A DNA stretch of 64,000 nucleotides from the NCBI RefSeq assembly GCF_900660615.1, contig NZ_LR215023.1, positions 434,001 through 498,000 on the forward strand, read 5' to 3'. The position numbers and the translations under genes are program-made. Source of the DNA: Malacoplasma iowae. GTDB lineage: Bacteria; Bacillota_I; Bacilli_A; Mycoplasmatales; Mycoplasmoidaceae. The notes under the pieces were generated by a model. That model was not told the DNA's origin. It was given only the letters and a program-made list of their open reading frames with translations, and made no database searches. Shown in pieces: positions 53,228 through 64,000 of the stretch (its first letter is position 1; each line of letters begins with the position of its first letter).

Positions 53228-54474
53228 TTGAAAATTTACCAATTAAAAGATAAATTCAATAATTCTATTTTCTTGAAAAATATATTAATGTCAAAAATTA
53301 ATATAATTTTTTCTTCTATATTTTTCATTTTTCAATTAGTATCACTTTTTGTGTTTGTTGTTTCGTATATATCTGGTGGTACTAAGTTACTATATTTTGA
53401 TTATGTTAATTTACACTCAACTATATTAATAGTTTCAAATAGTTTTTTTGCTATGATAATTGGTGGCATATGATCTCATAAATTATTTATTTCTAAAGTT
53501 AATATTGAAAAAAGTAAAATTGATTTTGGTAATTTTAAAAATAAATTTTTAGTTCTATTGTTTCTATCAACTATTTATTCGTTTCTAATATTTTTTATGT
53601 TTTCAATATTTATGTTGCCATTAAAACTATATTTATTGATGAATAGTCCATTATTATTTTTCTTGTTTCTTTTTGTTGGTACATCAATACTTATTATTAC
53701 TTTTGCAATGTTTTATATTTTATTTCATTTAATGTTTACTAGAAAATTTTTTATTCCAATCTATTTAGTTATTTTTTCTTTTTTAAGTATATTTTTTGGT
53801 TTTGGTGCAAATACATTACCTTCTGGTGGAGAAGTATCTCAATTTATAACAGTTAATAATGCACAAAGACAAATAAAATTTCAACACTATAAAATTAATG
53901 ATGCTATTTATTTTGTTCCATACTTTGTAACTGAAAAACTTCTTCTAGTGAAGGATCTTTAACCACTGGTAGAAATGTGAATTTATTTTTAGTGGATACT
54001 TCTGAATTTAAAGATCTTGAAAATAGAATAAATAATTGAGATGATAAAGTAAAAATATATTCTAATTATTCTTTTTTCACTTCTTATTACATAGCTTCTT
54101 TTACACAAAACACAAACTATAGTAACTACATTGATACTGTTGGTGCTTTATCATCAAATTCTATTTTGAATATTTCTTTTTATGGAACAAATCAAAAAAT
54201 TGTTAAGAATTCATCAAATGATATGTTTCCAAATTTGTTAGAAAAAATAAAAACAAATGATAGTGATTTAATAAATTACAGCATTGATGAAATTACATCA
54301 AATAATACAAACAATAAAAACTTTATGTACATTGAAATTGGAAAAGATACTAATCCGTATTGGATTTTTATGATATTACTTGTAGCAATGACAGCAATTA
54401 TTCTTTTAATAAATTGATTTTTAATTGATAAAAAATATTTAATTTATAAAAGAATAATTAAAGAAAAAAAATAA
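53228..54474 (+). pseudogene. Multi-pass membrane protein with a frameshift in an A run
   Basis: TTG start with AAGGTGAG upstream. The first frame runs 53228-53962 with five hydrophobic helices (about 23-50, 60-82, 108-135, 140-165, 170-190). It stops soon after an A5 run (53934-53938). Adding one A restores GAA AAA ACT TCT TCT AGT and joins the downstream frame, which runs to TAA at 54472-54474 with a further helix near its C-terminus (WIFMILLVAMTAIILLINWF). The joined product is about 415 residues: a membrane N-half, an extracytoplasmic domain and a last helix, an arrangement like ABC-2-type permeases, though no motif proves this. Confidence 0.7.
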
Positions 54475-54746
54475 AAAGGAAATCTAAAATTTTTTTGTAA
54501 TCATATATAAAAAATATTATTTTTAGTTTGTTTAAATTTTTATACATATAATTCATGAATAACCTTATACAAAACAAAAACATATAATGTTATTCATTTT
54601 TTGCTTTTAACTTGTTTCAAGTGATTTTACGCAAATAATGATTTGAAATTAATGTTTTAAAAAAATTTGAAAAAACTGTTCTTAAATTTTTATCTCTTTT
54701 TTATATTATAATCATAAGCATATATAAATTTAATTTGAGAGAAATT

Positions 54747-55604
54747 ATGGCTAAAAAAAGAACTTGTATTATTGTTGACTCATCTAGTGGCATTAATAAA
54801 GACGAAATTAAAGATGTTTATTTGATTCCTCTTCATATTACAGAAATCACAAAAGATAATAAAACTAAAGACTATCTTGATTCAGTAGATATTAATACAT
54901 TAGATGTAATGCACAAAATAAAAAGTGATATTGATCTTAAATCTTCACAAGTAGCATTGGGTGAGATATTTAATACTCTTGAAGATTTAAAAGGTAAATA
55001 TGATAGATTTATTGCAGTTCCTATATCTAAACAAATTTCTGGATCTTATAACACTTGAAATATGGTAAAAGAAGATTTTCCAGAATTAGATATATTAATA
55101 GTTGATGCAGAAGATATTTCTGTTGGTATCAGAAATATAGTATTAGGTATTAAAGAGCTTGTTTCAAAAGATGCCACTAATGATGAAATTGTTTCTTTTG
55201 TTGAAACAAGAAAAAAAACTAGATACGGAATGCTAATTGTAAAAGACTTATCTCAACTTGAAAAAGGCGGAAGAATAAGTAAGTTTAAAGCAATGGTTGC
55301 AACTATGCTTGGATATAATATTTTAATTTCTTTTAGCGGTGGATTAGATTTTTATGACAAAACTATTAAGTTTGAAAAAGCAATTGATTTGGCTTTAAAG
55401 GGAATAGATGAAAAAAACAACTTCATGTCTAAAGGAATTAAAAACGCTTATATGTTTACAACTTTTATAGATGAAGAAAAAAATAATGAAATAATGAAAG
55501 AAATTTCAAAAAAACTTAACCATGAAGTTTCAATACATTATTTTCCAGCTGTTATAGCAATTCATGTTGGTGAAGGATTTGCTATTTATATTGAATCTAA
55601 CTAA
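54747..55604 (+). CDS. DegV-family fatty-acid-binding protein
   Basis: 285 residues, normal length. DegV proteins bind fatty acids and, in some bacteria, deliver them to fatty-acid kinase FakA. Motifs: IIVDSSSGI at the N-terminus, PISKQISGSYNTW (fatty-acid headgroup loop), and KDLSQLEKGGRIS. ATG at 54747 with GAGAGAAA upstream; the frame extends to a TTG at 54735 that is less likely. One UGA-Trp. Confidence 0.92.
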
Positions 55605-55636
55605 TATAATTTATTGATTCATATTTGTTATTTTTT

Positions 55637-55669
55637 AAAACTTTTGGAATATCAATCCAAAAGTTTTTT
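55637..55669 (+). terminator. Terminator of the degV-family gene
   Basis: Twelve-pair stem AAAACTTTTGGA / TCCAAAAGTTTT followed by T. Confidence 0.85.
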
Positions 55670-56240
55670 AATCTAATAAATTATTTTAAATAAAAAAATA
55701 TCACATAGTTAAAATAAATAGGTTCTAATATTCTATTTTTTATTTTTTGATAAGTACATATTGTTTTTGAAACAATATTAAGGTTTATAAGCTTTAAAAA
55801 AATTATTTTGAGTTTCATATTTAATGTTTTTTATTTCATCTATTAGTTATATGTCCTAAAAATAGCATGAAACAAATGATGATAAAATTAATATGACACT
55901 AAAGTATATATTTATTTGAAATAATATATTTTTATATTACTGTAGTGTTTTTCTAATCTTGTTTGTGTTTTTTCAACTAAACATCAATATCAAAATATAT
56001 TAACTTAATCAAAGTAATTTTTTCTTTTGATTAATTAAATTGTTTATGCAAATAATTCTATAATATATTGGTTTATATTTTATAAGTTAATTATTTTCTT
56101 AAATAGAATAAAAATAAACAATAATATAATTTTATAACTACCTCTTTTTTGTTTTACCTATAAATTTATTTTTTTAAAGTTAATGAAGATAGTTGTATTT
56201 TTTTGTGAGAACAAAATCTTATAAAGATTAAAAAAATTAA
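55670..56240. other. Intergenic region, about 570 bp
   Basis: No gene seen. It contains a small hairpin ATATTGTTT / AAACAATAT near 55757-55778 and a larger one at 55896-55953 (ACACTAAAGTA with TACTGTAGTGT, then T residues) that looks like a terminator with no gene before it. This could mark a short transcript or a lost gene. Confidence 0.45.
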
Positions 56241-56289
56241 AAAAGAACATTAAATAGAATTGTACTCTATTGATAATGTTCTTTTTTTT
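56241..56289. terminator. Bidirectional terminator next to pta
   Basis: The stem AAAAGAACATTA / TAATGTTCTTTT also contains an inner stem AATAGA/TCTATT. T runs are present in both directions. Confidence 0.8.
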
Positions 56290-56299
56290 ATAAATTTAT

Positions 56300-57295
56300 C
56301 TATTGAGATTTTTTTAGGGCTTGTAATGCAGTTATATAACTTAAAGATACAACCTCATATAAACCAGCCCCACGACTTAAATCATTAACTGGTTTATCTA
56401 AACCAATAATAATTGGCCCAGTAACTTCATACCCTCCACATCTTTGCATCATTTTATATGATATATTTCCTGAATCGATTTGTGGGAAGATGTAAACATT
56501 AGCACCACTGTTTCAATTTAAATTTGGAGCTTTTTTTGATCTAACTGAATCAACATAAGCTGCATCAAATTGAATTTCTCCAAATACATCTGTTTTAGTG
56601 TATTTGTTTGCAAAAGTATTTTTATATATTTCATAACCTTGTTTTACTTTATCAACTGATGCACCTGCTCCACTACCATTAGTTGAATAACTTAACATTG
56701 CAACTTTATTATTTACAAGTTCTAAGTCTTTTTCTACAAACTTAACAGCATTATCTGTAATGTTTGCAAGTTCTTCAGCTGTTGGATCAATAACTAAACT
56801 TACATCTGAATAAAATAATGTTTCATCATTTTTTTCAAGGATTAAGATACTACTAACAATTTTAGATTCTTTTGATGTTTTGATAATTTGAAGAGCGGGT
56901 CTTAATGTATCTTTTGTAGTGTATTCTATTCCACAAATTGCACCATCAGCTTCGCCCAATTTAACAATTAAAGAACACATGTAATTTGGTTGCAAAACTA
57001 ACTTATTTGCTTCTTCTAAAGTCATACCTTTTTCTTTTCTAAGTTCATATAAGAAATTTGCATACTTAGATAAATCATTTTGATTTAAGATAATGTTTTT
57101 AACATTAGAAACATTATTTGAATTGTTGAATTCTTCAATTGTTCTAAAAATTAAAAGTGGTTCAATGATACCCTCATTTTTTAATGTTGATGCAGCCTCT
57201 TGTATTATTGGGTTTCACCCTTCTGCAAAAACTATTAATGGTTTTTTAAAACTATTATTTGAAAGTTCTTTTTTGATTGTATTTATTATAGACAT
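56300..57295 (-). CDS. pta: Phosphate acetyltransferase
   Basis: 331 residues, normal length. Converts acetyl-CoA to acetyl phosphate, which acetate kinase (not in this window) turns into ATP plus acetate. Motifs: VFAEGWNPIIQEAA near the N-terminus, LVLQPNYMCSL, MLSYSTNGSGAG, PNLNWNSGANVYIFP, and the glycine-rich end DLSRGAGLYEVV. AAGGAAAA precedes the ATG. Works with the PDH genes that follow on the other strand. Confidence 0.93.
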
Positions 57296-57436
57296 ATTTT
57301 TCCTTTCATTAAACTTCAAATATAACAAATTATATTACTTTATTAAAATCATGATTAACAATATTTTATTAATAATATTCTGTATAGAAAATAGATAATT
57401 AAACTACTTTAAACTAATTAAATTAATATTAATAAT

Positions 57437-58057
57437 ATGAAAAATAATTTTAATGAAATTTATAAATATGATTTTAATTTAAGAAAAAAATATCCTAACA
57501 TACTGGGCATTGATGAGGTTGGTAGAGGATGTGTTGCTGGTTCTTTATTTGTTGTTGGATTAATATTAAAACCAGAATATTTTAATAATGAAATTAAGGA
57601 TTCAAAGTTAATTAAATCAATTGTTAAAAGAAAACAACTAGCAGAAGAAATTTTAAATAATACAATTCATTTTAAATGTATAAGAATTGAACCAAATAAA
57701 ATATTAAATCCTAAACAAGATACTAAAAAAGCAATGTTGGAAATTGCAGTAAGTTTAAAAAGTGTTTATGATATTGTTTTAACAGATTATGAAAAAATAG
57801 AAGATGATTCAATAAATCAAATCAATATTGTTAAGGGTGATTCAACAAGTTTTACAATTGCTGCAGCTTCAATAGTTGCTAAACATTTTAAAGATAATGA
57901 AACATTAGAACTAAACAAAATTTTTCCTCAATATCATTTTATTAATCATCATGGATATTTAACACAACAACATAAAAAAATATTAGAACAACTTCCGTTA
58001 TTAGAAAATGTTTATAGGTACAATTACCCAATAATTAAAAAAATATTAAAGAAATAA
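57437..58057 (+). CDS. rnhB: Ribonuclease HII
   Basis: 206 residues. Cleaves RNA in RNA-DNA hybrids and single ribonucleotides in DNA. Catalytic Asp-Glu in GIDEVGRGCVAGS (Asp26, Glu27) and a further Asp in VLTDYEKI; KGDSTSFTIAAASIVAK is the conserved fourth motif. Weak ribosome site. Monocistronic. Confidence 0.93.
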   Translation: MKNNFNEIYKYDFNLRKKYPNILGIDEVGRGCVAGSLFVVGLILKPEYFNNEIKDSKLIKSIVKRKQLAEEILNNTIHFKCIRIEPNKILNPKQDTKKAMLEIAVSLKSVYDIVLTDYEKIEDDSINQINIVKGDSTSFTIAAASIVAKHFKDNETLELNKIFPQYHFINHHGYLTQQHKKILEQLPLLENVYRYNYPIIKKILKK

Positions 58058-58458
58058 AAATATTATTTTTTTATTAAATTATTTATTTTTATATTTTAAT
58101 TATTTTTAAAAATAGCATTGTATTCCATCATTAAATTTTTAAAAAATAAACAATAAGATATATTTCAATAATTTAATTATTAAATTTAATAAAAAATAGT
58201 GATTTAACCACCTCTTATCACATAAAATTAGTACCATTTTTACCTATAACCAAAATAGAATATATTTATTTTCATATACACTATTTATTAGTATTAAATT
58301 GGACAAAAACATTGCTTTTTTCAATATTTTTTATTGTTTTTTTATTTCAAAATGAGTTAACTTATAAAAATAATAGTTATATATGCAAATTAGTTTTACT
58401 TATTAATATTATATGGAGTAAAATTAATACCGTATAAATATATAGAAAGAGGAATAGT
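58058..58458 (+). promoter_or_regulatory. Upstream region of the pdh operon, 401 bp
   Basis: AT-rich. TATAAATA at 58434-58441 could be a -10 box but lies very near the ribosome site AAAGAGGA (58446-58453). A long leader cannot be excluded. Nothing else identified. Confidence 0.35.
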
Positions 58459-59535
58459 ATGTTTATAAATAAATTTGATAAAAAAACAGAAACATATTCT
58501 GTTTTAGATATTAATGGAAACATAACTAAAACTGGTTACAAAATTCCATTATCAAATGAACAAATTTTAAAAGCATTTTATTTCATGAAGTTAAGCCGTA
58601 AACTTGATGAAAAAATGCTACAAATGCAAAGACAAGGAAGAATGTTAACTTTCCCACCAAACATGGGTGAAGAAGCTTTACAAGTTGCTTCAGTTTTTGG
58701 AATGGATAAAGATGACTACTATGTACCAGCATTTAGATCTGGTGCTGTAGCTTTAACTATGGGAATTAAACCATGACAACTTATGTTATTGTGAAATGGT
58801 AATGAATATGGAAATGTAGCTCCAGAAGGTATTAATTTCTTACCTCCAAACATTACAATTGGTGCACAATATTCACAAGCTGCAGGTATTGGTTTAGCAT
58901 TAGCATACAAAAGAAAACCAAATGTTGCTGTTACAGTTATTGGTGATGGTGGTACTTCAGAAGGTGAATTCTATGAAGCAATGAATTTTGGAAACGTAAG
59001 AGGAGTTCAAACTATTTTCTGTATCAATAATAACCAATGAGCTATTTCAACACCAACAGCAAAAGAAACTTTTAACACTGATTTAGCTGTTAAAGCAATT
59101 GCTGCTGGTATGGATTACATCAAAGTTGATGGTAATGATATTTTTGCAAGTTATGAAGCTTTTGTTGCAGCTAGAGAATACGTATTAGCTAACAAAAAAC
59201 CAATTCTAATTGAATTTGTTACATATAGACAAGGGCCACATACAACAGCTGATAACCCAAGAGTATATAGAACAGAAGAATATGAACAAGAAAACAACAA
59301 AAAAGATCCAATTACTAGATTAGAAAAATACATTTTAAATAATGGTGTTGCCACTCAATCTGAATTAGATTCTATTGTTGAAAAAATTGAAAATGAAATT
59401 AATGAATCTGTTCCAATTATGGAAAGTAAAAAAGCTGTTACAATCGACGAAATTTTTGACTTTACATATGCTGAAAATTACGACGAATTAAAAGAACAAA
59501 AAGAAGAAGCTAAAAGAATTTTTGGAGGTAAATAA
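58459..59535 (+). CDS. pdhA: Pyruvate dehydrogenase E1 alpha subunit
   Basis: 358 residues. Thiamine-diphosphate-binding half of E1: VIGDGGTSEGEFYEAMNFG followed 15-20 residues later by CINNNQWAIST, and GPHTTADNPRVYR, the phosphorylation-loop region. With PdhB it decarboxylates pyruvate and transfers the hydroxyethyl group to lipoyl-E2. First gene of a compact operon pdhA-B-C-D-lplA. Confidence 0.96.
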
Positions 59536-59537
59536 CC

Positions 59538-60533
59538 ATGGGTAAAATTACAGTAAACAATATTGAAGCTTTAAATAATAGTTTAAAGCTTAACATGGAA
59601 AAAAATCCTGACATTTTATTATGAGGAGAAGACTCTGGTTTTGAAGGTGGTGTTTTTAGAGCTACTGAAGGTCTTCAAAAATTATTTGGTGAAGAAAGAG
59701 TGTTTGATACTCCTATTGCTGAGGCTGCAATTGCAGGTATTGGTGTAGGTGCAGCAATGGCTGGATTAAAACCTATCATTGAAATTCAATTTGAAGGTTT
59801 TTCATTCTTATCAATACAACAAATTTTCTGTCACGCTGCAAGAATGAGAAATAGATCAAGAGGTAGATGAACTGTTCCAATGGTTGTGAGAATGCCGTTT
59901 GGTGGTGGTGTTAAAGCTCTTGAACATCACTCAGAAGCTTTAGAAGCTATCTATGCACACATTCCTGGAATAAAAGTTGTTATTCCTTCAACACCGTATG
60001 ACACAAAAGGTTTAATGACTGCTGCTATTAACGATCCAGACACAGTTATTTTCTTTGAACCAAAAAGAATTTATAGATCATTCAAACAAGAAATTCCTGA
60101 AGAACTATACGAAGTTCAAATTGGAAAAGCTAATGTTATGTTTGAAGGGAATGATTTAACAATTGTAACTTATGGTCCACAAGTTCATGATTGTTTAGAA
60201 GCTATTAGCAAAATTAAACAAACTCATCCAAATGTAAGTATTGAATTAATTGATTTAAGAACAATTAAACCAATGGATGTTAAAACAATTATTAAATCAG
60301 TTAAGAAAACAGGAAAAATTTTAGTTGTAAATGAAGCTGTTAAATCTCATAGTGTTTCAGCTGAAATTATTGCTTTAGTTAATGAGTTAGCATTCTATAA
60401 TTTAAAAGCAGCTCCTGCAAGAGTTACAGGATGAGATGTTACTGTTCCTTGAGCACAAGGTGAAAAATACTTTATAGTTACACCTGATCAAATAATTGAA
60501 AAAGCACTAGAATTAATTAACACTAAGGAGTAA
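59538..60533 (+). CDS. pdhB: Pyruvate dehydrogenase E1 beta subunit
   Basis: 331 residues, ATG two bases after the pdhA stop, with GGAGG inside the end of pdhA. Typical motifs: LLWGEDSGFEGGVFRAT, DTPIAEAAIAGIGVG, and RMPFGGGVKALEHHSEA. The C-terminal part has LIDLRTIKPMD and VTGWDVTVPW. Confidence 0.96.
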
Positions 60534-60537
60534 TAAA

Positions 60538-61896
60538 ATGTATTCATTTAAATTTGCAGATATTGGAGAAGGAATTCACGAAGGTAAGGTTGGTGAAATC
60601 CTTGTAAAAGAAGGTGATACGGTAAAAGATGGTACAAATATTATCGTTGTAGAAACTGATAAAGTTACTACTGAAATTGCTTCTCCAGTTAATGGAACAA
60701 TTTCGAAAATTTTAATTAAAGTTGGAGATACTATTCATGTAGGCCAAGAACTATTTTTAATTGATACAGGAAGTGGTTTTACAACTTCTCCTTCTCCAGC
60801 TGAAGTTCCAGTAGAGAAAAAAGAAGAACCTAAAGAAGAAGTAGGAGCTTCTGTTGTTGGTGAAGTTAAAGTTTCAAATAATGTTCTTCCATCTTTTGGA
60901 AGTGAACAAGTTGAAATGTTCTCTTCAAAAGAAGAAAGTTCAACTTATCACAATGCAGATGTATTAGCTAGTCCAGTTGCTAGATTATTAGCACTTGAAC
61001 ACAATGTTGATTTATCTACAATAAAAGGTACAGGTCCATCTGGAAGAATATTGAAAGATGATATTTTAAGTTTAATTTCTAAAGATTCATCATCAAGTCA
61101 ACCAGTACAAACTACTGTAACTCAACAAGTTGTTACAGCTCCAGTTGCAAACTCACAAGTTGTAACTGCAAATGTTTCTCAAACTTCAATCGCTACAAGA
61201 GAAGATAAAGCTATTGAAACAACTCCAATGAGAAAAGCTATAGCAAAAGCAATGAAAGAATCTTGAAGTAATGTTGCTTATACTAATCTAGCTGTTGAAA
61301 TTGATGTTACAGAATTATGAGATCAAAGAAATAAATTCAAAGATTTAATCTTAGAACAAGAAGGTATTAAATTAACATTATTACCTTTCATTGTAAAAGC
61401 TATTTCAAAAGCATTAGTTAAATACCCTACATTTAATTCACATGTAGATGAAGCTAATGGTCAAATTATTCAAAAAGGAGCAGTTAACATTGGTATTGCT
61501 ATAGATACTAAAGATGGATTAATTGTTCCAAACATCAAAAATGCTGATAGATTATCTGTATTAGATATTGCAAAAGAAATTACATTATTAGCTGAAAAAG
61601 CTAGAACTAAAAAAATTCAAATGAGTGACTTAGCTGGAGGTACTTTCTCTATTTCAAATTATGGTTCACTTGGTGCTTCTTTTGGTGTTCCTGTTATTAA
61701 ACATCCAGAAATCGCTATTGCTGGTATTGGTACACTTGAAAACAAAGCTAAAAGAGTTGGACTACATTTTGTAGAAAGAAAAGTTATGTACTTAACAGTT
61801 GCTGCAGACCACAGATGAGTTGATGGTGGTGATATTGCTAGATTTGTTGGTTTAGTAAAACAATATCTAGAAAATTTCACTTTACTATTCATTTAA
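60538..61896 (+). CDS. pdhC: Dihydrolipoamide acetyltransferase (E2)
   Basis: 452 residues. One N-terminal lipoyl domain with Lys42 in VETDKVTTEI; a Pro/Glu/Ser-rich linker; the peripheral-subunit-binding domain about 140-180 (SPVARLLALEH, GTGPSGRILKDDI); a second linker rich in Val/Thr/Gln; and the catalytic domain ending in ADHRWVDGGD, with catalytic His and Asp. Forms the core of the complex and makes acetyl-CoA. AAGGAG upstream. Confidence 0.96.
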
Positions 61897-61916
61897 TTTA
61901 AAAAAGGTTATATAAA

Positions 61917-63308
61917 GTGAAAAAATATGATCTCATAGTTATAGGTTCTGGTCCTGGTGGTTATATTGCTGCAGAATATGCATCAAAACAAGGCCTATCA
62001 ACTATGATAGTTGAAAAAGAAAATTTCGGTGGTGTGTGTTTAAACAAAGGGTGTATTCCTACAAAAACTTTGTTAAGATCTTCAAAAATTAATGAATACA
62101 TTAAACATGCTATTGAATTTGGTGTGGACGGAATTAATTTAGAAAATATTTCATTAAACTGAGAAAAAATCCAATCTAGAAAAAATTCAGTTATTTCAAA
62201 ATTTCAAATGGGTATTGGTGGTTTAATGAAAATGGCTAAAGTTGATGTTGTTATGGGTAATGCTGATATTGTTGATGATCACACAATTTTAGTTAATGGT
62301 GAACAATATTCTTTTGATAAATTAATTTTAGCTACAGGTAGTGAACCTAGAAAATTAAACCTTCCAGGTTTTGAACTTGGTTATCAAACAAAAAAAATAA
62401 TGACATCTGATGAAGCTTTAAATTTAACATCTATTCCTAAAAAATTTACAGTAATTGGTGGTGGTGTTATTGGGGTTGAGTTTGCATTGTTATATGCAGA
62501 ACTTGGAAGTCAAGTAACAATCCTTCAAGGTGTTGATAGAATTCTTGAAGTTCTAGATAAAGACATTTCAAACGAAATCACTAAATTACTTTTAGATAAA
62601 GGTATAAAAATTATCACTGATATAAAAGTATTAGAATATAGTGATAATAAAATTGTTTATGAAAAAGATGGTTCAAGACAATATGATGAAGCTGATGTAA
62701 CATTAGTTTCTGTTGGTAGAGTTCCAAATGTTGAATTAGCAAATAAACTTAATTTAAATATTGAAAGAGGTTTTATAGTAACTGATGAACATATGGTTAC
62801 TTCTAAACCCCATGTTTATGCAATTGGTGATTGTACAAGTAGAATTATGTTAGCTCACACTGCACATAAAAATGCAATGGTTGCTGTTGATACAATCTTA
62901 GGTAAACAAAATAAATATGTACCTTTAAAAGTTCCATCATGTATTTATACTCATCCTGAAGTAGCATCTATTGGTTATACTGAAGAAGAGTTAATTGATA
63001 AAAATATTCCATATTATAAAGTTAAAACTCCAATGTCTCACATTGGTAAAGCTTTAGCTGATGGAAGCTATAACTTTGGTTTTATTAAATTAATGGTTGA
63101 TAAAAAAACTGGTGAAATTCTTGGATGTCACATTATAGCATCTACAGCAAGTGATATAATTGCTGAAATTGCTCTTGCTATGGAAACTGAATCAACAGTA
63201 TATGAACTTGCAAACACAGTTCATCCACATCCAACAGTTAGTGAAGCAATTTGAGAATCAGCTAAAAAACTTTTAATGGAAAATTTCAAAGATAAAAAAT
63301 GATTCTAA
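61917..63308 (+). CDS. pdhD: Dihydrolipoamide dehydrogenase (E3)
   Basis: 463 residues. GTG start with AAAGG upstream. FAD-binding VIGSGPGGYIAAEYA, the redox disulfide GGVCLNKGCIPTK, NAD-binding VIGGGVIGVEFA, and HPHPTVSEA near the C-terminus with the catalytic His. It begins directly with the flavin domain: no N-terminal lipoyl domain of the kind fused to E3 in some mycoplasmas. Reoxidises E2 lipoamide with NAD. Confidence 0.96.
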
Positions 63309-63320
63309 TTGGATATTATA

Positions 63321-64000
63321 ATGAAAATTATTAGAATGAATAATGATAATAATTCGTATTATAATCTGGCAAGTGAAGAATATTTATTAAAATATGATAA
63401 AGATCTTCTTAATGAAGATCTTTTTATTATCTGACAGAATAATAATGCAATTATTATTGGTAATAATCAAAATGCTCATAGTGAAATAAATCAAATTTAT
63501 ACTTCAAAAAACAATATTGCAGTTGTAAGAAGAATTAGCGGTGGTGGTGCTGTTTATCATGATGATGGAAACATAAATTTTACATTTATAAAAAGAAAAG
63601 CAAGAGATAAATTTAAATTTACTACATGTTTATCAGATATATTAGATTTTTTTGTTTCTATAGGGCTTAATGCTACCTTTAGTGGTAGAAATGACATTGA
63701 AGTTAATGGGTTCAAAGTTGTTGGTAATGCAGTTTATTTTTATGAAAATGATTATTTACTTCATGGATGTATTTTATTTGATACAAATCTATCAATTTTA
63801 GCTAGTGCACTAAATGTTGATAAGTCAAAACTAATTTCAAAAGGAATTGAATCAGTTAAAAGCAGAGTTACAAATATTAAACAGTTCTATAATGTTTCAA
63901 TTGAAGAATTTATTTCTAAAATGATTACTTATTTTGAAAATAAGTATAATACAGTTTGTGAATTAATTGATTTTAGAAATATAGAAAAAGTTAAAGAACT
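63321..64000 (+). CDS. lplA: Lipoate-protein ligase A (partial, runs off the window)
   Basis: At least 226 residues visible. Attaches scavenged lipoate to the lipoyl domain of E2. Motif RRISGGGAVYHDDGNINFTF (lipoate-binding and adenylate region) and GRNDIEVNGFKVVGNAVYF are clear. Starts 12 bases after pdhD, so substrate enzyme and ligase are co-expressed. The 3' end lies beyond base 64000. Confidence 0.93.

Noticed and set aside
1-64000. CRISPR array, prophage, tRNA or rRNA genes
   Set aside because: No regularly spaced repeats, phage structural genes, tRNA T-loop signatures or rRNA segments were seen.

Overview
The window is a piece of an AT-rich, wall-less bacterial chromosome (class Mollicutes). 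Reading frames stay open only if UGA is read as tryptophan (genetic code 4); UGG is also used, more rarely. The lipoprotein signal peptide, PTS-based sugar uptake, lack of cell-wall genes and IS1630/IS30-like insertion sequences fit a Mycoplasma-type organism. The genus cannot be fixed from this stretch alone.

Layout: (1) 0-2.8 kb: tail of an unknown gene, IS copy 1, a lipoprotein and gene debris. (2) 2.8-7.8 kb: mannitol operon mtlF-mtlD-aldo/keto reductase-mtlA, where MtlA carries a very large charged insert between its IIC and IIB domains. (3) 7.8-21.9 kb: a decayed copy of the mtl promoter and mtlF, then a beta-glucoside/cellobiose PTS cluster (IIC with coiled-coil tail, membrane protein, three GH1 6-phospho-beta-glucosidases, MupG/DUF871-like enzyme, IIB, IIA), IS copy 2, a sugar-kinase-like gene and an RpiR-regulator remnant. 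(4) 22-26.6 kb: membrane protein, folD-thyA, small membrane protein, and the rplU-prp-rpmA ribosomal operon. (5) 26.8-31 kb: an ascorbate-type PTS (IIA-IIB-IIC) with a sugar-phosphate epimerase. (6) 31-35.5 kb: acidic protein, APH-like kinase, second aldo/keto reductase, rpsD. (7) 35.5-43.7 kb: IS copy 3, Cof-type phosphatase, iron alcohol dehydrogenase plus a frameshifted pyruvate (2-keto acid) decarboxylase, a YigZ protein, a candidate structured RNA, and a membrane-protein gene split by IS copy 4. (8) 43.7-54.5 kb: accessory locus of secreted and membrane proteins (one with an in-frame stop, one of 1330 aa with a repeated motif, one frameshifted) and IS copy 5. (9) 54.7-64 kb: core genes degV, pta, rnhB, then pdhABCD and lplA.

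Metabolic logic: phosphorylated sugars enter by three PTS systems, are cleaved by phospho-glucosidases or oxidised by MtlD, and pass through glycolysis to pyruvate. Pyruvate goes to acetyl-CoA by the PDH complex (LplA attaching lipoate) and to acetyl phosphate by Pta. A second exit to acetaldehyde and ethanol is suggested by the decarboxylase/alcohol dehydrogenase pair, but the decarboxylase reading frame is broken in this sequence.

The five IS copies are nearly identical. Each is flanked by a duplicated inverted repeat of 26-44 bp. Four of these repeats lie in intergenic terminator-like hairpins and one lies inside a gene.
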